The position numbers were made by a program, and so were the translations under genes. A stretch of DNA of 64,000 nt from Mytilinidion resinicola (taxonomy: Eukaryota > Ascomycota > Dothideomycetes > Mytilinidiales > Mytilinidiaceae). The stretch is from the NCBI RefSeq assembly GCF_010093595.1, contig NW_022985458.1, forward strand, positions 642,080 to 706,079, written 5' to 3'. Every line of letters begins with the position of its first letter. The first letter of the stretch is position 1. The notes beneath the pieces are model-generated. The model had not been told where the DNA came from. It did no database searches and saw only the letters and a list, made by a program, of their open reading frames with translations. Below are positions 20,774-32,259 of the stretch, in pieces.

Positions 20774-23576
20774 ATGGCCCTCCAGCCGCCACCGCCACGG
20801 TCCTACAATACTATAGAGGAAGCTGAGGAGGCGCTCACAGGGCATGCAAAGGCGCAAGGCTATGGGCGTGTTAAGTACCGCTCAAAGAATGACAAGACGG
20901 CAGCAAAGACGACAAGGAAGATCTGGTTCAAATGCTGCTTTTGTGGCAATCCAGAGCCTACTGCACGCATACGCAATACATCTACCAACAAAATAGACTG
21001 TAGGATGCACGGTACGCTCACTCGGCAGCCTCCTAGCTATAATAGTGAACGTCTATGGGTGTGGGAGACGGAGGAGGCGGCTTACAATAACCATTATCCT
21101 ATGCTAAAACCTACAGCAGCCGCATGCAATAGGAAGCGCTCAGCCTCAACAAACCGACTCATTCAAAGCGATGCATCGAGCGGCGCGAGGCCTCAGGAAA
21201 CATACGCAAAGCTATTGAAGAAAGGGGCAACCATTATTGCTGATGACAATCACTCAGGTTGCAGCACTACAACCTAGGATCAACAACTCATATGCTAGAA
21301 AGCTACTCCAAACATCAGCTGTAGAGAACACAGCTGAGATCTCAGCTGTGGAGAGCCCAGCTGAAAACTCAGCTGTGCAGTGTTCAGCTGAACTTACTAG
21401 CGCGCCACCCAAGGGGTGGCCCCCCTTCCTTCCCCTAGTATATATACAACTAGCTAGACGTCTATAGAAATCAGAGTTCACATCAATTTTCAACCTGAGT
21501 CAATCGCAATAAGCGAACCCGGTATAGAACTGAGCTTCTCGGTGGCCTCTCGCCTATACAAGCGCTCCTCAATACGCTAGAAACATCTACATTTCCTGCA
21601 CCTAACGGCTGAGAGACGATGTATGTATACAGCTATACAAAGGACTATGAGAACCGGATTAATTACCTCTTCTTTGCGCACCCGGATTCCATTAAGATCC
21701 TACAGTTAAACTACAACATTATACTAATGGATTGTACGTACAAAACTAATAGATTTGGCATGCTATTCTTGCATATAACAGGCGTTACATGCACAAATAA
21801 CAACTTTAAGATTAGCTATTGTTTTATTCTAAGAGAGAAGGAGGCGAACTATAACTGGGCAGTACAGCAGCTCTTTAAGCTCTTTTAATGCTATTCTACT
21901 ACACCACGCGTTTTCCTAACATATAAGGAATAAGCTCTAAGAAACGCGCTACATTAATAATAGCCAAACGTCCCGCGCCTCTTATGCGTATGGCATATTA
22001 AAAAGAATATCAATGCTAAGCTAGCTAAGGTATACAAGAATAAACCGACATTCCCTGTAGGCCATGCTGATGCGCCGATGGAGAATAACACGGAAGAACA
22101 GAAGGCAGCCAAGGAAAAGAAGCAGTAAGGGAAAAAGAGTGAATTTATCACCCGTTGGACCGCCACAATGAAGCTGGAACTCTTTAATCAATTTAATAAG
22201 GCCTGGAACAGGCTGCTTAATAACTACGAGGAGAGGCCTAGCCTTGTAAAGTATATAGAGGAAGAGTAGTGGCCGTGTATGTGGAAATAGGCAACTTGCT
22301 ACACTTAAACAGCTCAGCATTTTAGAACCACGTAAGTGTTTGCTTATATCCTATTTCTTAATCAATTTTCAAGCTATCTTCTTGTCCTCTTTAGCGCTAG
22401 TTATTCTGCCTGCTAGCAAACCCCTTATAAAGTCTAGGCTTTAAATTCGCACACTTTAGTATTAAGATTTAGGTTAAGCAGATGCAAATTTAGGTGTACA
22501 ATGCTAACCGACTTTCTTGCAGTATTACATCACGGAATAAGGGCGCGCACGGCCAGCTTAAGGGCTTCCTTCAGGTGTTAACTGGCTATCTATTCGACGT
22601 CCTCCTTAACATCTAGAACCTTATCCTTACTAGCAAGTCTAGGTATAAGGACCTTAAGGCGAAGTGGCATGCTAGCACTCCTCATGATGTGAGAGAGGCT
22701 GAATTCCGTGAGCTATTCCATATAGTCACGCCGCAGTGTTTAAGGATCCTCAAGGCACAATTGAAGCACGCCAAGTTGAATGAATACAACCCAAACAACT
22801 GTACTCATACGTTCACAAATATATACGGCATGCCGTGCGCTTACAAGCTACACGATCGTCTACATCGGGCGCTTGTAAATCATCTAGATCTCGTGCTCTG
22901 TATACAACCGGATGAGATAGATCACCATTGGTGGTTTGTTCGGCCAGGTATACAACAAACGGCTATTCCTTTTGGACCGTTTAAGGATGTACTTGATCCT
23001 ACTGTTGTTGAGCGTTGGCGAGGCCGCCCTGCTATTATACGGAGAGGCCATTATACATACAACAATACACAAAGAGAGCTATTACAATTTGAGGTTGCTA
23101 TGGGTACAGGTTTAGCAGCTCGGCGTAGAGGTGAACAGAACGGACAACAAGGCACAGCTCTACGACATTTACCAGCGTCTTTACAGCAAAATCCGACCAT
23201 CCCTGTCCGTCAGAATGCCCCTCAGTCGACAGATGCACCTGCTAGGGCTGCTACTAATATATTTCCAATTGATCCGGCCCTTCTTCAGCGTACGGCTACA
23301 CCTACGGCTGCACTCACGGCTACAGCTACAGCTACGGCTACGGCTACGGCTACGGCTACGGCTACGGCTACGGCTACAGCTACAGCTAAGAAGCGTGGCC
23401 GGCCGCCTGGTGCAAAGGATAAAGCACCACGGAAAAAGGCACGAGTTCAGAGGCAAGATAGCACTCAGCCCCAGCCTACGCCTCAGGCTCATCCTCAGCC
23501 TCAAAGGCTTAGCCGTGCAGAGCTTCTACGGCAGCTTGCGGAGTATGATGAGGATATTGAGGCGGAAATTGACTGA
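20774..23576 (+). pseudogene. MULE transposase
   Basis: Start at MALQPPPPRSY (20774); an in-frame ATG at 20702 exists. The N-terminus is FAR1/WRKY-GCM-like (YGRVKYRSKNDK, FKCCFCGN, KIDCRMH). The catalytic region follows: ILMDCTYKTNRFGM with the first Asp, RVFLTYKE where the second Asp is usual, and LLCVWHIKKNINAK with the MULE Trp-His motif. The C-terminus has TFTNIYGMPCAYKL, DEIDHHWWF, a Thr-Ala run (GGCTAC repeats, 23318-23390) and an AT-hook-like KKRGRPPGAKDKAP. Stops between 21.6 and 22.6 kb are mostly RIP-type. An insertion at 21252-21500 splits the N-terminus; removing it and one CAATC copy rejoins the frame exactly (ADDN to RNKRTRYRTELLGG). Confidence 0.82.
21252..21500 (+). mobile_element. 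Short LTR-like element, ACTCAGGTTG family
   Basis: Starts ACTCAGGTTG, ends CAACCTGAGT and is flanked by CAATC on both sides (21247-21251 and 21501-21505), a 5-bp target duplication. It contains CAGCTG motifs repeated about every 15 bp, a TATA-like AGTATATATACAAC and CAGAGTTCACATCAATTTTC near the end. It lies in the MULE transposase gene. Confidence 0.85.
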
Positions 23577-24214
23577 GATATTGAGCAGGCGGAGTCGGTG
23601 ATGCGAGGGGGCTAGGCCTGATGCAAAGGAGCCGTAATAAGGTGAGGATTTGACAGGTTTGGCATACTTGTAGGCACGTAGGCACTTCTAGAATAGAAAT
23701 TCTATTCTATACTTATACTTATACTTATACTTATACTACGTGAGCTCGTACGCGAGCTTGTACGTGAGCTCGTACGTAAGCTCGTACGGCCTCGCGTATA
23801 TGCAGATGCACGTGATAATAGAGCTCCGGACGAAGCTCCGAGCCGTTCCAGCCAATCAAAAGATCAGACGAGAGGGGGGGTGTGTGGTTACTCGAAAAGG
23901 GGTATGCGGCTACTCGAAAGGGGGTGTCAAATTACCCGCCCCCTTAAAAATAGTGTTAGATTGTAGCTCTTACTATAATACGCAATTAATTAACTATCTG
24001 CAATAAATAGAGATGGCGTAGTAGAGGTATTTTAATGGACGAGCCAAATCATCACCCCCCTTTTTGCTACGCATCACCCCCTTTTTACTACGTATCACCC
24101 CCCCTACATTAGGTCTAGCTCCGGCCCGTATAAATATTGTTCCACCAATCAAACTCACTCGCTTGACTGCTCGTGCTCAATGAGGAATTTACATCACCAG
24201 CGCACACTCTCTCA

Positions 24215-24802
24215 ATGCGTGGCCGTGGTGGTGTATCTATCAACTCAACTCAGCGTGATCTATCTCAGTTCGAACACGACGCTCAACAGGACCCAGTGAG
24301 TATAGCGCAGCGAGCACGACGACGTGGTGGAGGGCCAGGATCACGTGGAGGAACGTCGCATCTTCGGCGAGCACGTAAGACTACTGCTCGTGCAGCTGGT
24401 GTACAAGAAGTGCAGAGTGCTGTAGGCGGACAGGAACCAACTCAATCGATGCAGATTGGGGCACAGGCCAGCCAAATTACTATGACAGGCATCTCCACAG
24501 GCACGCCGGTGGTCGAGCGGACCATTATCGTGTTAAACAATCCTCTACAGTTCACAAATACAGCACCAGATCGCTCCGCCGGACAAGCAGGCACTCCAAC
24601 AGCAACTCAGGGCTCTATTTCCTTAGTTCCCAACAGCCAACCAGCCCCTGAGGATGCCCCTATGTCCACGCCTGAGGAAGAGGCTGCTCGTGGTGAAGGA
24701 ACTGGAGGATATTCGGGTGTGAGGCCATGGTATACAGGTCTAGTTGGCGTTCCTTTCAGCCAGCAATTGGACGGCGGCCATCTAGGCGCCTTCCGCTTCT
24801 AG
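24215..24802 (+). CDS. Unidentified protein in non-autonomous MULE
   Basis: 195 residues from the first in-frame ATG (MRGRGGVSINSTQRDLSQFE) to a TAG. The Arg/Gly-rich N-terminus (RARRRGGGPGSRGG) looks nucleic-acid-binding; the rest is Gln/Thr/Pro-rich and probably disordered, ending HLGAFRF. The STQRDLSQFE segment resembles NNTQRELLQFE of the MULE transposase C-terminus at 23.07 kb, so it may be a shrunken remnant of that protein rather than a captured host gene. It lacks catalytic motifs. The frame has no stops although neighbouring sequence is heavily mutated. Confidence 0.5.
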   Translation: MRGRGGVSINSTQRDLSQFEHDAQQDPVSIAQRARRRGGGPGSRGGTSHLRRARKTTARAAGVQEVQSAVGGQEPTQSMQIGAQASQITMTGISTGTPVVERTIIVLNNPLQFTNTAPDRSAGQAGTPTATQGSISLVPNSQPAPEDAPMSTPEEEAARGEGTGGYSGVRPWYTGLVGVPFSQQLDGGHLGAFRF

Positions 24803-24830
24803 ACTAGCTACAATAGATAGAGTGAATAGA

Positions 24831-25200
24831 TGTTAAAAAGTACTAGGTGAACAGTAGGAAGGAACAATAATCGTAGTTAATCTAACTAGTAGTTTATTCA
24901 CGAGCTGCTATCTAAAAGGTAGAGGGGGAAGGTCCCCCTTTATAGCCTTTCCTGGGCGGACACCGGAGGTTACTCCGCTCGGAGTCCTTCCGTAGCGCTA
25001 TCGGTGTCGCCCAGGTTCTCTCGGTCCGGAATCGTTTGGAATGAGCCGGATGGATTTGAAAGCGTGAACCTATAACCTTTCTCACGCGACATATTAGAGA
25101 TTACTCCGTTCGGAGTCCTTCTATAGTATAGACGGTAGCATCCAGGCCTTGTTGGCCCAGAACCGCCCGGACTAACTAGAACTACCTGGGAAGCGTAACA
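24831..25200 (-). repeat. Gypsy LTR (3' LTR of element)
   Basis: Begins TGTTAAAAAGTACTAGG and ends GGGAAGCGTAACA. A purine-rich tract lies next to it in the element's sense (reverse of GAATCCCCTTTC at 25201), which marks it as the 3' LTR. Confidence 0.88.
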
Positions 25201-26696
25201 GAATCCCCTTTCTTAAAGGTATATATCCTTATTATACTATAAGTTATATTTTGCTTACATTAGCCAGCGCACTAGCGTAAAACATAGATATCACCAGCCG
25301 GCCCCTATCCTTCCTCTACTACTTATATACCTTCCTTTTCTTTTAAGTCCTCTTCCCTTTCTAGACTATTCCGGGCTGTTCTGCACCCTTTCTATTAGTG
25401 CTCTCTCTCTTTTAACCTGCGCGCGAGCTGCCTTAACTAGATTAATTTTCTTTATTCTAGCCCTTTCTATACTAGTCCGGTTTATAATAGCTAAGATTGC
25501 AAAAAATATAAAAAAAGTCTAGGCGCGCGCAGTAAAGGCGGCTGTACTAGTCTATTTCGCCTGCATCCTGTGCCTTAAGGAATAGATAGCGCTGCTCTAG
25601 GCCGGAAAGATCCCAACCCTCTATACCTTCCCCCCAGCCTCCTATTACAGTAACTTCCTGCTTATTAAGGGAGTTAACGGAAAGCCTAACCTATATTGCT
25701 GTACTAGCTGTTAGTAGTATACTAATTATATATAGGTAAGTTAAGAATATCCTTTTCTAGACAGTTCTAGCTAACTTTAGACGTAAAGCTTCTAAGAACT
25801 ATAAAAAAGAGGTTAAGGAGGTTTCTAAGTCCCTATTTAGCAATAACAAGACTAAGGCGTTTATAAATAACACGTTTACCTAAAACCAGCTAAATAATAT
25901 TCTAGGTATCCTTAGTCTAGTTATAAAGTTTATAGGCCTTTCTAAGTTCTTCTATACTATTCTAGCTAACTCTAGAGTAGGAGCTAGCCTAGCAGGTTTA
26001 TAGGGAACCCTTTTACCCTTTTCTATTCCGGTAAAAATAAGTAGGTTAATACTAGCGTAGTTACCGCTAAGCGCGTCTATAAGGGTATTACCACCTGCAG
26101 TAAAGTCTAGACACCGCGCTCTTAGAAGGTATAGAGCCTCTTTATCCTATTCTAGGTTATTCCGGCTAACTTAGGTGTCTATAGCACTAGAATAATAAGT
26201 TAATATCTAGTCCTTCCGTTAGATATCCCCGATATAATAACCTTAAGCCCTTAGACCCTAGTAAGGCCCCGGTAACCTATATAGAGATAGCTGTATTTAC
26301 TGTAGATATTAATACTTATCTTAAAAGTATTTAGGCCGCCCTTATAGCAGTAAGTAGTAGTTTAGTTAAGTTTAGTCTATTCTGGCTAACTTTAGTAGCT
26401 TAAGCCTGTAGTTGCTACTCTACTAAACTCTGCTAACCCGGATTACTATACTTGCGCTAAGGCTGTCTATAAAGAGTTTAACACGGCCTTAATAAGTATT
26501 GGCGTTCTAGATAAAATTAAGTTTTGTAACCTTAGCACCTCTAGGGCGGACTTAGTCTCCTTACTCTAGTCCGGCCCTTCTTAGCCCTTTTTAGCCCTTT
26601 TTAGCCCTTTCTGGCTTCTTCCGCCTCTTCTTAGGCTGTTCCGGTGGATTTCTTTGCTAGCTGGGGGTTTAGCTAGTTAGTTTAATTTTCTTTAGC

Positions 26697-26927
26697 TGTC
26701 ACGGTATTGACCGCGACACACCGCTATGCTGCGAGCACAGCTGCCTGCCAAGCACACTAGCAAACTTTGCGTGCGCCACATCCTGTATATAGATCTGCCT
26801 CTGTCCTGCCTGCCTCCGACTCTTTGCCAATTCTCTTAAGCTATCATAACAGCTGTACGTAGCTATCCAGATCGTTCCTGATGCCTGCTCATCTAGTGCT
26901 CGTGTGCGATACATCGTCGTCGTGACA
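26697..26927. mobile_element. Solo LTR, 231 bp, TSD TTAGC
   Basis: Starts TGTCACGGTATTGACC, ends GTCGTCGTGACA and is flanked by TTAGC at 26692-26696 and 26928-26932. Base composition is normal, in sharp contrast with the TpA-rich Gypsy sequence around it, so it arrived after that sequence was mutated or escaped because of its size. Confidence 0.88.
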
Positions 26928-27599
26928 TTAGCCCCTTCTAGGTTTATCTAGCTATTTCTAGTTGTATTTCTAGGCGTTAGGTGCAGATATACCCCTGCCT
27001 AGAGGCCTAGCTCTAAAAAGCTATAAAAAGTAGTTTCTCTTTCTATTCCCTACTAGCTTAGACACGTAAGGTTATTATAGAAGTAATATTAGGGGGTTTT
27101 TATCCCCCTTTAGCCCTTTTTAGTCTGTTCTACGCCCTTCTCCCTTTTTTTAGGGCGCGTCCTTGCTGTCTAGGTTAAAAGGGCTGTTAGAAGGCCCTTA
27201 TAGCTGCCTTGCTAATATTTATAGCAGGTTCCTATATATCTTTATCTAAGGTATAGCCCTTCTACTAAACTTAGTACTCCTAGTAGGTTTCTTTCCAGTA
27301 ATATTCTAGGAGTTTCTCGATATTCTATATCTTATCCTCTTACTAGCTAACAATTATTATTAGGTCCAGTTAGAGTTAGTTAAATATAGAGTCGGCTATA
27401 AATAGTTCTAGCAGCAAGATATAGAATATAGGGTGGATAGCTAGGGTAGATAGAAGTAGTAGCTTATAGGCTTAGGAGCCTATAAGCTAAATAACTTTAA
27501 ACAGGCTAAGTTTTTTATAGTTAAGTTTCTTTTTTAGTTAACGTACTTTACAAGCGAGTCGGCCACATAAGCGAGTCGGCCACCTTATCACGAAAACGC

Positions 27600-29525
27600 G
27601 ACGCGTTAACCAACAACTAATATGCGTCGACAACACAACGCGCAATCAATCCAAAAAGAAGGCAGGCTAGCCTTAGCTCTCCTAGCTATCCGACGAAATT
27701 AAATTCCAAGCGAACGACACGCTGCAGGCATATACAATGTCCCTAAAAGCACGCTCCAAGACCGACGCGGCGGAATAACTACACAACGCGATTGTGAGCC
27801 TAATTTAAAGAAGCTTATAAAGCTTGAAGAATTAGCCATTGTTCAACATATACTCGACCTAGATTCGCGAGGGTTTTTGCCTAGCTTAACTGCTGTACGA
27901 GAGATGGCCAACAAGCTACTCGCCGAGCGCGGTGCTGGCCAAGTGGGTATTAACTGGCCAAACAACTTTATTAAGCGAACGGACGAGCTTAAAACAAAGT
28001 TTAATCGAAAGTACAACTATTAAAGAGCTCTATGCGAAGATCTAGAGGTTATTGGTGATTGGTTTAAGCTTGTATACAATATAAAAGCAAAGTACGGCAT
28101 TGTTAATAATAATATATACAACTTTAATAAAGCTGGCTTCTAAATAGGCGTTATCTCATCAAGCATAGTTGTAACAGGCTCCGAGCGGCGTAATCGACCA
28201 AAAGCTGTACAGCCAGGCAATCGCGAATAGACAACAATAATCCAAGGAATTAATGCCTGTGGATGGGCCATCCCGCTATTTATTATCTTTGCAGGCAAGT
28301 ACCATCTCTCTGCATAGTACGAGGGCGACGATATACCACCGGACTAGGTTATAGCAGTAAGCGACAATGGCTGGACAATAAATAAGCTTGGTGTTGCCTG
28401 GCTGCAGCATTTTAATATGCATACAAAAGATCGCACCGTAGGCACGCATCGGCTGCTGATTATTGATGGCCATGAAAGCTATATCTCGCTCGAATTCCAA
28501 CAAATTTGCAAGGAGAACAACATCATCGCTCTCTGTATGCCGCCGTATTTGTCGCACCTGCTGCAGCCGCTTAATATTAGCTGCTTTTCGCTATTAAAAA
28601 AGGCATACGGGCGCTAAATTAAGGACCTAGTACGCCACTATATTAATCATATTATAAAGCTAGAGTTCCTGCCGGTATTTAAAGCAGTATTCTACAACTT
28701 AATTATAAAGAGCAATATTTGCGCAAGCTTTTAAGGCGCAGGCCTTGTGCTGCTTAATCCAGAGGCAGTGCTCTTAAAGCTTAATGTTGTGCTTCGTACG
28801 CTGTCGCCTCCTGCCGTGGAGGCTTAATAGGAATTAAAAACACTAACCAACGCTCTTAAGCTAGACTCTTAATTAGCCTTAATTTGTAATCGCATTTAAA
28901 TACATTAAAATAGCTCGCCTACAGCTATTCTTAACTCGCTTAATAGCCTCTCTAAAGGTGCTGCAATTATAATGTATAAAACCACGCTGCTGCTGTTACG
29001 GTAACTACCCGCAACACCTTACCCACCACAATTCGCCTATTACGTGGCTTCGTCACCTGATCTCGCACGGAGCTCGTGAGCTCGCGCCATACGCACGTCC
29101 CGCCGGTATATCTTCTTCGCCGGCGCTCCTCATTTCCTGTTCTTTACACAATGTCTTGATTCTCCACGTAGTATTGTACCTAGCACTTAATCAACGCTCC
29201 TTCTTGAGCCCTTGAACTCCTGCTTGTAGCGCTAGCGTGACAGCTGCGCGATACAGTTGCCAGCCTTTAAAAGGCAAATAAAGCTGCTATAAAGCGCAAG
29301 GCGCGCAAAAAAAAGCGGATTTAGAGGGAAGGAACTCTAACAAAGGAAGCAGGCTCTTAAATAGCTGCTCAAAGAATCGAGGAGGCAGCTTAAAGCAAAA
29401 GGCAGCAAGCCGGAGCGCGCTCCGGCGGCGGCGTGCAGCGCTGTAGGCGCTGCGGCGAACCAGGGCATAACGCTCGTACGTGCAAAAAAGATGCAGAGGT
29501 TGCTGCAGATTAGGCTACAACTTGT
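27600..29525 (+). pseudogene. Fot1/pogo transposase with zinc knuckle
   Basis: Plus strand, many stops of RIP type. Recognisable order: N-terminal helix-turn-helix remains (near KARSKTDAAE), the CENP-B-like region (FLPSLTAVREMANKLLAERG, NWPNNFIKRTDEL), and the DDE catalytic domain: NIYNFNKAGF, where FDETGF is usual and the Asp reads Asn; IIQGINACGWAIPLFIIFAG; LIIDGHESYIS with the second Asp; CMPPYLSHLLQPLNISCFS. After a solo LTR the C-terminus resumes and ends in a CCHC knuckle (RCRRCGEPGHNARTC). The catalytic change and the stops make it inactive. Confidence 0.85.
28994..29242. mobile_element. Solo LTR, 249 bp, TSD GCTGC
   Basis: Starts TGTTACGGTAACTACCC, ends GCTAGCGTGACA and is flanked by GCTGC at 28989-28993 and 29243-29247. 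It interrupts the pogo transposase C-terminus. Composition is normal, not TpA-rich. The terminal TGTYACGG resembles the solo LTR at 26697, so the two may be distant relatives. Confidence 0.88.
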
Positions 29526-31721
29526 ATCTAGTTAATATCTATTAGCGTTGTAGAGCAATCAACGTTTAAGGCAGCTAAATATAATAAGGTGGCCGACTCG
29601 CTTGTATAGCCGACTCGCTTGTAAAGTACGTTAGATTATGCAAATATATTTAGTATTTAGGTATACTAGGTCCCCTATTGCAAATTATAATAGTAAACAG
29701 GGTATTCTATCCTTATTCCGCGTAGAAGTAGGTTTCCTAGTATTTTCTTACTTTCCGGAGTTATTAGGTTGCTTCCGACCTAATCTAGGCTAAGGTAGCA
29801 ACGTGTTCTTCTGCCTTTAGAGAAGCCCTATCTTAAAGGGCAGTTAAGGGCTATTTCCTTAGAGAGGGGTTAAGGCCGTATACTAATATAAATAGCATAT
29901 ATCCTGTAGACTTATATATACTATTATTATATATAAACTCCGCCTGGGCTAGTAGTACGGACTAGTTGTCTTATTTATAGTTATAGTAGGCTTATAGGTA
30001 CTATTCTAGTATTTAGTTCTATTATTTAGTTTATCTGTTAGTTTAGGAGTAGAATATAGTTAAGAGCTTCCTTTTTACCCCTAGGTAGTAGCAGAATATA
30101 CTCCAATATATAGATATAAATAGGCTGCCCCGGTCTAATACTATACTATCCGGAAGGCCGTAGAGCCGTATAATTTCGCGCAGAAAAACCTCTGCTAGGT
30201 CGGGAGCCTTTATTATAGACCGAGTTAGGATATAGTAGGATATTTTAGTAAACCTATCTACTACTATAAAAATACTGTTATAGTGCTTTCCTATAAGGTT
30301 ACTTTTAGGTAATTCTATAATAAAGTCTAATATAATATCGGTTTATAGTCCCCTAGGCAGTAGTAAGGGGGTATTTTCTCTAAAAGGTTATTTACAGCTT
30401 ACTTTACACCTCTTATAAGAGTAACAGGATACAATATAGTTAGTAATATCCTTTCTTATTCTTAGCCAGTAAAACTGTTGCTAGATAAGTTTAATTATGC
30501 GCTTTAATCTAAAATATCCGGTAAGTAGGTTATTATAGAACATTTCTATAACTTAGATCTATACTCTATTTAGTATATAGGTTTTCCCCTAATACTAGAG
30601 GAGTTTGTTATCTATTAACTATAACTTTACCTATAGTAGTTAACTAGAAGTCGGGTTACCTAGTATTAGCTTAACTAGTTAGGCATGCTTATTTTTAGAA
30701 AGGTAGTCGTAGATCTAGTTCTATATAGATTATTCCAAGGCGTTAAGGGAAGTTCCTTCCTCTACGGGGGGGTTTATTATTTAAGCTTATTATATACTCT
30801 AGGATAATCTTATTATTGCGCTTGCTTCTAGGAGTAGAGCAGGCCTTTCCAGGTTAATCTAGTCCTAGAAAACGCAAAAGATCCGTTAATTAGCTCCTTC
30901 TACGCTGTCCGGGCCTTTTTACCTTTATTCTTATAATCGGGCCTTTAGAAGGGGCCGTCTGCAGGGTTAAGGATTCCTCTGCAGTGGATAATTATAAAGT
31001 AGAAGAGAGTAAGCTATTCGGCCTACTATACCTGGCGTCTAGTTAAGGCGGTGGTATATATAAACTATATAAGGTTATTATAATTAGTATACAGTTCTAC
31101 TTTATATTAGGCCCCCTTAAGGTAGTATTACTAGGTTTTAAACGCGACTACCACAGCTAGTAGTTCTATATTATAGGTGTGGTAATTCCGCTCTACTAGG
31201 GTTATCTTCCGGAAGTAAAAGGCTATAGGGCGCCACTGGGGCCGGTTATAGAGGTCCGGGGCCTGTTAGCTTAGAATCCCGGAGATAGTATACCTAGAAG
31301 CGTCGGTTTTAACGCGGATAGGGCGTTCCGGGCGGAAATAGATAAGTATAGTTCCCTTAGTAAATTTATTTTTTAGCCGGTGGAAGGCTATTAGGGCCTC
31401 TACCGTAATTTCTATTAGAATAAACTTCTTATTGCGTTGCTTCTAGCCCTCTATAGCAGAGCCGGGTTGCTTTTTAGTTAACTTATTAAGGGGGGCGGTA
31501 ATCTTAGAGAATTCCTGGATAAAGCAGCGGTAGTAGTTTATAAACCCGATAAAGATGCGGATATCTTTAATACAGGTTAGTTCCGGCTATAACTTAACTG
31601 TTTTAATCTTTTCTAGTTCTATAATAACCCCCTTAGGGGTAACTATATATTCTAGGAACCTAACCCGGTTTTTATAGAAGTTGCACTTTAAATTCTTTGC
31701 GTAGAGCTTATACTAACGCAG

Positions 31722-32259
31722 TGTTACAACCCGTAATACGAACTACCCGAGCGCAGAGGCACTCGCGGAGACAAGCAGACAAATTAGGCTGATTACAAAG
31801 AACCAGGTCACGGGACCAAGGGGGTCACGTGTCGGACGCATTGGTATCCTGGATTCCCCCACGGACTGCTGGTGGATAGGAACGATATAAGGATAGGAAT
31901 CACGGGATAAGGGGCCCACGTAATGGATCAGTGGGATCAGGAGGATTAGGGAGTAATCCCCAGGAGCAAGGTCGCGGACACAGGATCTGGAGGATTAGTG
32001 GCCGAGCGTGATAATCCAGACTAAGCTATAGATTCCTTAGGGCGGAGCTTTTATATATAAGAACGCTCCTTTGCATAGATAGGAACCTCGTGTTCAACTT
32101 AAGACTTTAATACTACCTATTGGAAGTAACAACCCCGTCTTATACCTAAGATTAATTTTACCTCACCTTTTAAAGACTATTGCACCCCGACGACAACTTA
32201 ACCTATACCCTGCCTTAGTGTATAACACTTAGAAGGTATAGAAAAGACGACCCGTTACA
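31722..32259. mobile_element. Solo LTR, 538 bp, TSD CGCAG
   Basis: Starts TGTTACAACCCGTAATACG, ends GACGACCCGTTACA and is flanked by CGCAG at 31717-31721 and 32260-32264. It has a TATA-like TTTTATATATAAG near its middle. It splits the Gypsy reverse transcriptase region and is clearly less mutated than its surroundings over most of its length. Confidence 0.9.

Larger units (their letters stand above)
20541..23945 (+). mobile_element. MULE DNA transposon, RIP-damaged
   Basis: Left end AAGGGGGTTGATAATC with three spaced CACACCCCC motifs and AATTGGCTCGGAG; right end, reversed, AAGGGGGCGGGTAATTTG with three ACACCCC motifs and TTGATTGGCTGG. The 3.4 kb between carries one transposase gene on the plus strand, interrupted by a 249-bp insertion. 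Internal landmarks include a TACTTA hexamer run (about 23708-23737) and TACGTGAGCTCG foldback sequence near the right end. No exact target duplication was found. Confidence 0.8.
27546..29626 (+). mobile_element. Fot1/pogo DNA transposon, RIP-damaged
   Basis: Inverted ends CTTTACAAGCGAGTCGGC at both sides, with TA flanking each end (27544-27545, 29627-29628), the pogo/Tc1 target duplication. Each end carries the AAGCGAGTCGGC motif twice about 18 bp apart. Length is 2081 bp including a 249-bp solo LTR. It lies between the integrase core and chromodomain of the Gypsy element. Confidence 0.9.

Noticed and set aside
20532..23954. 9-bp target duplication of the large MULE
   Set aside because: Flanks are both A-rich but do not match at any reasonable offset.
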